From Kitasatospora sp. CB01950 (GTDB taxonomy: Bacteria; Actinomycetota; Actinomycetes; Streptomycetales; Streptomycetaceae), in assembly GCF_001905465.1 (NCBI RefSeq), contig NZ_LISX01000003.1, positions 408,565 through 472,564 on the forward strand: a DNA stretch of 64,000 nucleotides. Reading direction: 5' to 3'. Shown one piece after another: positions 59,801 through 64,000 of this stretch; position 1 is the first letter of the stretch, and each line of letters begins with the position of its first letter. The notes beneath the pieces were generated by a model that was given only the letters and a program-made list of their open reading frames with translations, was not told where the DNA came from and searched no databases. The translations under genes and the position numbers were made by a program.

Positions 59801-60349
59801 CGGCAACCGGTCGACGCCGCGCCAGCGGTCCGCCGCCCACGGCGCGAACACCTGGTCCAGGCGCTCCACCGAAGCCGCCAGCGGGGCCAGGTCCAGCAGG
59901 ATGCCCTGCCAGGACGGCGACCAGCGCGGCGAGCCGCGCCCCGTCAACCCGGCGGGGCTGCCCTGCGAGGTCCGCACCAGCAGCGTGCCCCGGAACTGCG
60001 GCGCCCGGTAGGACGGCGGGCCGCCGCGCACCGGAAGCACGCACATCGCCTCGACCGCCTCCCACGGCAGCCGGACCCTGCGCAGACCGCCGCGCAGCTC
60101 CAGGAAACCGGGGTCGACCAGCACCGTCACCGGCGCGAACGCCGCCAGCGCCTGCTGGACCAGCACCACCGCCCACACCACGGCCGCCAGGCCCTCGATC
60201 AGCACCGACGCCGGCCGCGTCACCGCCCCGCCGAGCACCGGCAGCCCGCAGCCGACGAACGCGCCCGCCGCGAACACCGCGACGGACGCCCGCCGCCGCC
60301 GGAACTGCGGCGACGGCCGCAAACGCACCTGCCCACCCGCCTGCACCAT
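56831..60349 (-). CDS. membrane-anchored beta-helix protein with C-terminal AAA+ ATPase
   Basis: The 1172-residue protein (ATG 60349) has N-terminal hydrophobic segments (about 20-75) and a PH-like section (VLVDPGFLELRGGLRRVRLP, then WEAVEAMCVLPVRGG). More membrane helices follow at about 195-255. A right-handed parallel beta-helix (about 400-880) has repeated C-x-I/V-x-x-A/G turns (VVIETPEQSPLECEGDVTLD, GCEFRGTGDAAVAAGDHAEV). A CbxX/EccA-like AAA+ domain ends the protein, with Walker A GPPGTGKT (953-960), Walker B around D1016-E1017 in VLFIDEAY, and sensor/arginine segments. It overlaps the TPR-CHAT gene by 4 bases (GTGA), so both form one unit. The combination suggests a sensor plus remodelling ATPase controlling the protease. 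Confidence 0.92.
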   Translation of the reverse strand: MVQAGGQVRLRPSPQFRRRRASVAVFAAGAFVGCGLPVLGGAVTRPASVLIEGLAAVVWAVVLVQQALAAFAPVTVLVDPGFLELRGGLRRVRLPWEAVEAMCVLPVRGGPPSYRAPQFRGTLLVRTSQGSPAGLTGRGSPRWSPSWQGILLDLAPLAASVERLDQVFAPWAADRWRGVDRLPDGPGGASVFASGALLSWPGRVLLRIHGFLLLVTTVAALFAIHLFNEFAGQPVLVVLALVVSGTVGFRRALLGLSRACELRVEGRGVVVTVGGLERTVPWSDVASLGVEQRTVSAAAQRFHVVTVLARLNAGASRPAPLPHWPFRADGETVELLPVHSPAHGLLHGLTVFPAQLADALAPYGADLLAGHTRRAESVAGEAVTLRVGPGRGSAHRSLASALRAAPPDRPLRLLIEPGRYREPGPLVLSGTVELAAAGGEGQVVIETPEQSPLECEGDVTLDSLTVQGRGAVAVLATGRLELRRCRIDGPGEHALLAGQGAELIVRDCEITAGRTELVGATGTLERTAFRGASGHALVLRERAKVVVTDCTVTDSRGRGIDVTASTAEIRGCEFRGTGDAAVAAGDHAEVQVLGCRIDEVHATGLAFDRQAHGTVQDTTVSGATTGLYVARGAEPKVRDCLFAHCRDTGVLVEDQGRGRLEKCRIENAGRHGIGVASGGVPVVEDCAVAFGGTGVSVHKARGDFTRLRVHDQAESAVEVQEGSVVELAELRLERCQYGVSGRGTGVTIRLVGAVMADMVASGLLLQNTARATVEHVTVERAGLFGLNCRDDSRLTARDCTVTKAGEAGLLAIGSTSVEIDRLEVTASRDKALWVRNNSQVVLTAVRVHGAGSDGVRFEDNVYGSLTDCEVTGCEGEPVVSNDRVQLEDVRTGATVEDILQPEAGPITELQRMIGLAEAKRQVDVQVDLLRLARWRSDTGLPPPPRAHHLVFSGPPGTGKTTVARLYGQILAALGALKKGHLVEVARGDLVGEYLGHTAQKTRQAFERASGGVLFIDEAYSLARRFGANSDFGQEAIDVLTKLMEDHRDDIVVIAAGYTEEMRAFLDSNPGLRSRFSRILEFDPYEPAELTEIVAREAERHTYRLAPDVTDRLLERFTRRELRGDPANARDARTLLEEMVEHQATRLAGSGTPSREELILLLADDIPDETARL

Positions 60350-60567
60350 CGCGCCCCCAAGCGACCCACGGCCGATTCCCCCAAGCTCCCATCAAATCAG
60401 CGAACTCACCGACCGGGCAGTCGGTTTGACGATATTCACGCGGGAGCCGCCGGATCGCCCGAACCCACCGCCCGCACCCGGCACCACCCCCACTTGGAGA
60501 CTGGTCAACCTCCGCCCGAGTGGCCAGCATGGGTACCGCCCCGCACCGCCGCGCCCAGGAGGCCCCC

Positions 60568-62229
60568 GTGCCGCACGCCCCGAGCCAGCCGAGCCACGCC
60601 ACCGGCCCGACCGACACCCCGCTGCTCGGCGACACCGTCGGAGCCAATCTCGTCCGGACCGTCCGGGCGTTCCCGGAACGCGAGGCCATGGTCGAGTGCA
60701 CCACCGGCCGGCGCTGGACGTACGCCCAACTCCTCGCCGACGTCGACGCGGTGGCGCTCGGCCTGCGCGCCCGCGGCGTCGGCCGGGGCGACCGGGTCGG
60801 CATCTGGGCCCCCAACCGCGCCGAATGGACGCTCACCCAGTACGCCACCGCCCGGCTCGGCGCGATCCTGGTCACCGTCAACCCCGCCTACCGCTCGCAC
60901 GAACTCGAGTACGTCCTCAACCAGGCAGGCGTCCGACTGCTGGTCGCCGCCCGGCAGTTCAAGAGCTCCGACTACGCGGCCATGATCGAGGAGGTCCGGC
61001 CGCGCTGCGCCGCGCTCACCGACGTGGTGCTGCTCGACGGCCCGGACTGGGACGGGCTGCTGACGGACGGCCGGCCGGGCGACCCGGCGGTGCTGGACGA
61101 CATCGAGAGCGAGCTGGCCGCCGACGACCCGATCAACATCCAGTACACCTCCGGCACCACCGGGTTCCCCAAGGGCGCCACCCTCTCGCACCGCAACATC
61201 CTCAACAACGGTTATTTCGTCGGGGAGTTGTGCGGCTACACCGAGCAGGACCGGATCTGTCTGCCGGTGCCGTTCTACCACTGCTTCGGCATGGTGATGG
61301 GCAATCTCGCCGCCACCTCGCACGGCGCGTGCACCGTCATCCCCGCCCCCGCGTTCGACGCCGCCGCCACCCTGGCCGCCGTCGCCGCCGAGTCCTGCAC
61401 CTCGCTGTACGGGGTGCCCACCATGTTCATCGCCGAACTCGCCGACCCGCGCTTCGACCAGTACGACCTGAGCAGCCTGCGCACCGGCATCATGGCGGGC
61501 GCTCCCTGCCCGATCGAGGTGATGAAGGACGTCATCGGCCGGATGGGCATGACCGAGGTGTCCATCTGCTACGGCATGACGGAGACCTCCCCGGTCTCCA
61601 CCCAGACCCGCGCCGACGACTCGATCGAACGCCGCACCTCCACCGTCGGCCGGGTCGGCCCGCACCTGGAGGTCAAGGTCGTCGACCCGGCCACCGGCGC
61701 CACCGTCCCGCGCGGCGGGACCGGCGAACTGTGCACCCGCGGCTACTCGGTGATGATCGGCTACTGGGGGCAGCCCGAGCACACCGCGGAGGCGATCGAC
61801 GCCGACGGCTGGATGCACACCGGCGACCTCGCCGTGATGGACCGGGACGGCTACCTGAGCATCACCGGCCGCAGCAAGGACATGGTGATCCGGGGCGGCG
61901 AGAACGTGTACCCCCGGGAGATCGAGGAGTTCCTGTACACCCACCCCGACGTGCTCGACGTCCAGGTGATCGGCGTCCCCGACGAGAAGTACGGCGAGGA
62001 GCTGATGGCCTGGGTCCGGATGCGCGAGGGCGCCCGCCCGCTCACCGTCGAGGCGGTGCGCGAGTACTGCGCCGGCCGGCTCGCCCACTTCAAGATCCCG
62101 CGCTACGTGCACGTGGTCGACGAGTTCCCGATGACCGTCACCGGCAAGATCCGCAAGGTCGAGATGCGCGAACAGGCCGCCGAACTGCTGAACACCGCGG
62201 ACCGACACGCCGACCGACACACCGGCTGA
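60568..62229 (+). CDS. fatty-acid-CoA ligase (AMP-forming)
   Basis: The 553-residue enzyme starts at GTG 60568, five bases after AGGAGG, and has all motifs of the ANL superfamily. They are the P-loop [11 protein letters not shown] (193-203), the A5 motif [10 protein letters not shown], the hinge segment [20 protein letters not shown], and Lys527 in [13 protein letters not shown]. It is a medium/long-chain acyl-CoA or related synthetase (FadD-type). An upstream in-frame ATG at 60520 is less likely. The adjacent DMT transporter gene is separated by 40 bases on the same strand, so they could form an operon. Confidence 0.92.
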   Translation: MPHAPSQPSHATGPTDTPLLGDTVGANLVRTVRAFPEREAMVECTTGRRWTYAQLLADVDAVALGLRARGVGRGDRVGIWAPNRAEWTLTQYATARLGAILVTVNPAYRSHELEYVLNQAGVRLLVAARQFKSSDYAAMIEEVRPRCAALTDVVLLDGPDWDGLLTDGRPGDPAVLDDIESELAADDPINIQYTSGTTGFPKGATLSHRNILNNGYFVGELCGYTEQDRICLPVPFYHCFGMVMGNLAATSHGACTVIPAPAFDAAATLAAVAAESCTSLYGVPTMFIAELADPRFDQYDLSSLRTGIMAGAPCPIEVMKDVIGRMGMTEVSICYGMTETSPVSTQTRADDSIERRTSTVGRVGPHLEVKVVDPATGATVPRGGTGELCTRGYSVMIGYWGQPEHTAEAIDADGWMHTGDLAVMDRDGYLSITGRSKDMVIRGGENVYPREIEEFLYTHPDVLDVQVIGVPDEKYGEELMAWVRMREGARPLTVEAVREYCAGRLAHFKIPRYVHVVDEFPMTVTGKIRKVEMREQAAELLNTADRHADRHTG

Positions 62230-62269
62230 CGCGCCGTCCGACGCACCGGCGGCGGGGCAGCATGGGGGA

Positions 62270-63136
62270 GTGCCCGCCCTCGCCGTCCTGCTCGCCGTGC
62301 TCGGCGCCGCCTCCAACGCCGCCGGAACCGCCTTCCAGCGCAAGGCCGCCTCCGCCGTCCGCAGCGGCGGCGGCCTGCGCTTCCTGCTCACCCTGGCGCA
62401 CGACCCGGCCTGGCTGGCCGGCATCGCCGGGGTGACCGGGGCGGCGCTGTTCCAGGCGCTGGCGCTGACCTTCGGTCCGCTCGCCCTGGTGCAGCCGGTG
62501 TTCGTCCTGGAACTGCCGTTCGCGCTGCTGATCGCCGCGCCGCTGCTGCACCGCCGCCTGCCCGCGGCCGGCTGGGCGGGGGTGGCGGCCGTGGTCGGCG
62601 GGCTGGCGCTGTTCCTCGGCAGCGCCGCGCCCACCGGGGCCACCGACCATGCCCCGATGAGCCGTTGGCTGCCCGTGCTGGTCGGCTGCCTCGGCGCGAT
62701 GGCGGCCTGCGTGCTGGTCGCCCGACGTCGGCGCTCGTCGCTGTTCCGGGCCGCCGCGCTGGGCAGCGCCGCCGCCGTCGGCAACGCGCTGACGGCCGCT
62801 CTGCTGAAGTCCGCCACCGGCACCTTCGCCGACCACGGCCCCGCCGCGTTCTTCTCCGCCTGGCAGACCTACGGCTTCGCGCTCACCGGCATCGCCGCCG
62901 TCCTGCTGCTGGAGAACGCCCTGCAGGCCGGTTCGCTGGCCGCCTCGCAGCCCGCCCTCACCATCGGCGACGCCGGGGTGAGCCTGCTGCTCGGCGTGGT
63001 GCTGTTCGACGAGAGCGTGCGCACCGGCTGGTGGCTGCTGCCCGAACTGCTCGCCGTCGCCGTGGTGGTGGGCGGCGTGCTCACCCTGGTGCGGGCCGTC
63101 CCGCACGTCCAGGAGGTGATCCGGCCGGCGAAGTGA
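62270..63136 (+). CDS. DMT-family (EamA-like) transporter
   Basis: The 288-residue protein (GTG 62270, VPALAVLLAVLGAASNAAGT) has nine to ten hydrophobic helices in two repeated halves. It includes FQALALTFGPLALVQPVFVL, then ELPFALLIAAPLLHRRL, and LLENALQAGSLAASQPALTI and GDAGVSLLLGVVLFDE, patterns of the drug/metabolite transporter superfamily (EamA-like). Members export small metabolites or amino acids. Substrate unknown. Its last 18 coding bases (GAGGTGATCCGGCCGGCG) recur exactly 45 bases downstream within the terminator. Confidence 0.85.
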   Translation: MPALAVLLAVLGAASNAAGTAFQRKAASAVRSGGGLRFLLTLAHDPAWLAGIAGVTGAALFQALALTFGPLALVQPVFVLELPFALLIAAPLLHRRLPAAGWAGVAAVVGGLALFLGSAAPTGATDHAPMSRWLPVLVGCLGAMAACVLVARRRRSSLFRAAALGSAAAVGNALTAALLKSATGTFADHGPAAFFSAWQTYGFALTGIAAVLLLENALQAGSLAASQPALTIGDAGVSLLLGVVLFDESVRTGWWLLPELLAVAVVVGGVLTLVRAVPHVQEVIRPAK

Positions 63137-63175
63137 GCGGCGGTGGGCCCGGCCGAAACGTCCCGCACCCGGAAA

Positions 63176-63224
63176 GAGGTGATCCGGCCGGCGGAGGGAG
63201 TTCCCTCGCCGACCGGATCACCTC
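63176..63224. terminator. long imperfect hairpin between convergent genes
   Basis: GAGGTGATCCGGCCGGCGG (from 63176) and CCGACCGGATCACCTC (to 63224) form a 23-24-bp imperfect stem with a 2-base loop, a strong bidirectional terminator. Its left arm duplicates the 3' end of the DMT gene (63113-63130). Short TCAGCG-type repeats follow to about 63280. Confidence 0.75.
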
Positions 63225-63281
63225 AGCGGTCAGTGCTCAGCGCCCAGTGTTCAGCGTTCGGCGCCCAGCGTGCCGGCGCTG

Positions 63282-64000
63282 TCAGAAGACGATCTTCCAG
63301 TTGTCGATGTAGCCGGTGTCGCCCCGGTACATGTCCTGGGCCCGGAGCCGCCAGAGGCCGTTCGCGGGCTGGGCGGAGGCGTCCACCGTGTAGGTCTCGA
63401 TGATGTTGTCGGCCGAGTCGCCGAGGTTGGCCTTCTTCAGCGAGTACACCGTGCCGTCGGGGCCGACCAGGTCGAGGACGACGTCGCCGCGCCAGGTGTG
63501 CTTGATGTCCACGCCGACCTTGAGGTCGCTCGGCGCCTGGCCGGCCAGGCCGGTGACCTGGATGTCCGAGAAGATCGCGTCGCCCTTGTCGGGGATCGGC
63601 GTCTTGGTGGTGTTCGTCAGGATCGCCCGGGCGACCTTCCAGGTGAAGGTCGTGGTGACGCTGCTGTGGTGCGAGGCCTTCGCGAGGACGCTCACCGTGT
63701 AGGTGCCCGGCGTGGTCGGGGTGCCGGTGATGCGGCCGGTGACCGGGTGCAGCTTCAGGCCGTCGGGCAGGCCGGTCGCGTGGAAGGTGAGCTGGCCGGG
63801 GTTGAAGTTGGCGGCCTCCAACTGGAGTTCGGCCGGCGCGTTCACCGCGGTGAGCTGGTTGGCGATCGGGGTCACCATGATGCCGTCGACGACGCGGGCG
63901 CCGACGTTGATCGCGGCCCAGGCGTTGGCGGTGTTCATGTACGTCGCGCTGGTCTTCCCGTACAGGTCGGCGGCGGCCTGCAGGGTGGCGACCCGGGCGG
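63282..64000 (-). CDS. C-terminal part of an M4 (thermolysin-like) metallopeptidase with Ig-like and P domains (partial)
   Basis: Only the last 239 codons are in the window. The beginning (AVATLQAAADLYGKTSATYM, then NTANAWAAINVGARV) matches the C-terminal helical domain of thermolysin-family M4 peptidases (A-x-L-Q-A-A-A-D-L-Y-G-x-x-S, then A-W-x-x-I-N-V-G). It is followed by a He_PIG/Ig-like module (PAELQLEAANFNPGQLTFHA, GLPDGLKLHPVTGRITGTPT). A proprotein-convertase-type P domain comes last (about 63282-63640; PIPDKGDAIFSDIQVTGLAG, DIKHTWRGDVVLDLVGPDGT, GDTGYIDNWKIVF). Secreted protease exported with C-terminal add-on domains. The catalytic HExxH lies outside the window. Confidence 0.85.
   Translation of the reverse strand, partial: ARVATLQAAADLYGKTSATYMNTANAWAAINVGARVVDGIMVTPIANQLTAVNAPAELQLEAANFNPGQLTFHATGLPDGLKLHPVTGRITGTPTTPGTYTVSVLAKASHHSSVTTTFTWKVARAILTNTTKTPIPDKGDAIFSDIQVTGLAGQAPSDLKVGVDIKHTWRGDVVLDLVGPDGTVYSLKKANLGDSADNIIETYTVDASAQPANGLWRLRAQDMYRGDTGYIDNWKIVF

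Noticed and set aside
51957..60349. Type III-E CRISPR (Craspase) locus
   Set aside because: TPR-CHAT is present, but no gRAMP/Cas7-11-like gene, Cas1/Cas2 or repeat array is in the window. The partner is an AAA/beta-helix protein.
52113..60985. Two very long plus-strand ORFs opposite the CHAT and AAA genes
   Set aside because: They are arginine/glutamine/proline-rich shadows without domains, while the minus frames carry full CHAT and AAA motifs and a clean GTGA junction.

Overview
The window is chromosomal DNA of a high-GC Gram-positive actinomycete, almost certainly a member of the Streptomycetaceae (Streptomyces, Kitasatospora or a close relative). The support is the very GC-rich third codon positions, the many GTG and TTG starts, the frequent ATGA/GTGA start-stop overlaps, and typical family content: a SigB/SigF-type sigma factor with an RsbW-like kinase, CsbD, an F420-type PPOX protein, an LLM oxidoreductase, a secreted GH16-ricin enzyme and small coupled proline-rich ORFs. 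I saw no rRNA, tRNA, CRISPR array, replication origin or complete transposon.

Layout. 1-1.3 kb: frameshifted end of a gene, a secreted bulb-type lectin and a LacI remnant. 1.77-6.6 kb: a polymorphic toxin module made of a helical WXG-like partner, an RHS protein ending in a colicin-E3-type 16S rRNase domain, and a presumed immunity gene. 6.8-9.7 kb: MFS exporter, AhpD-like protein, and a scar where an IS5-type transposase tail is fused to a truncated FAD monooxygenase. 9.7-19.6 kb: SulP transporter, a GntR(YtrA)-ABC operon with its operator, a frameshifted cyclotransferase-like/SGNH locus, small remnants, a membrane protein, and an orphan contractile-injection tail-tube gene. 19.8-27 kb: hydrolase/TetR pair, hemerythrin, several hypotheticals (DUF3788-like, DUF1877-like), LLM and RibD-type reductases, and a serine hydrolase broken by three frameshifts.

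27.1-32.1 kb: a two-gene operon coding for a lipase-like alpha/beta hydrolase and a 1352-residue caspase-STAND NTPase-WD40 protein, one of two defence- or cell-death-like loci. 32.3-47.4 kb: PPOX, AI-2E-type permease, CsbD, FUSC-MarR, TetR/hydrolase, sigma factor and anti-sigma factor, Rieske membrane protein, MFS sugar/acid transporter, and a secreted GH16 glucanase. 47.6-51.9 kb: FAD oxidoreductase, histidine phosphatase, an Imm32-like protein and a DUF6338-like membrane protein. 51.95-60.35 kb: the second candidate system, an operon of a membrane-anchored beta-helix/AAA+ ATPase followed, with a 4-base overlap, by a 1625-residue TPR-CHAT (caspase-fold) protease. 60.5-64 kb: acyl-CoA ligase, DMT transporter, and the C-terminal end of an M4 metallopeptidase with Ig-like and P domains that runs off the window.

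How genes work together. Translational coupling marks the functional units: partner-RHS toxin-immunity; GntR-ATPase-permease; hydrolase-caspase/WD40; AAA/beta-helix-TPR/CHAT; 41-residue ORF-RsbW; 42-residue-80-residue ORFs. Four palindromic sites next to GntR, TetR (two) and MarR genes suggest local autoregulation. Several loci are decayed (LacI, IS5/FAD, cyclotransferase, TPR regulator, serine hydrolase, MFS tail), which suggests an accessory, fast-evolving chromosomal region.
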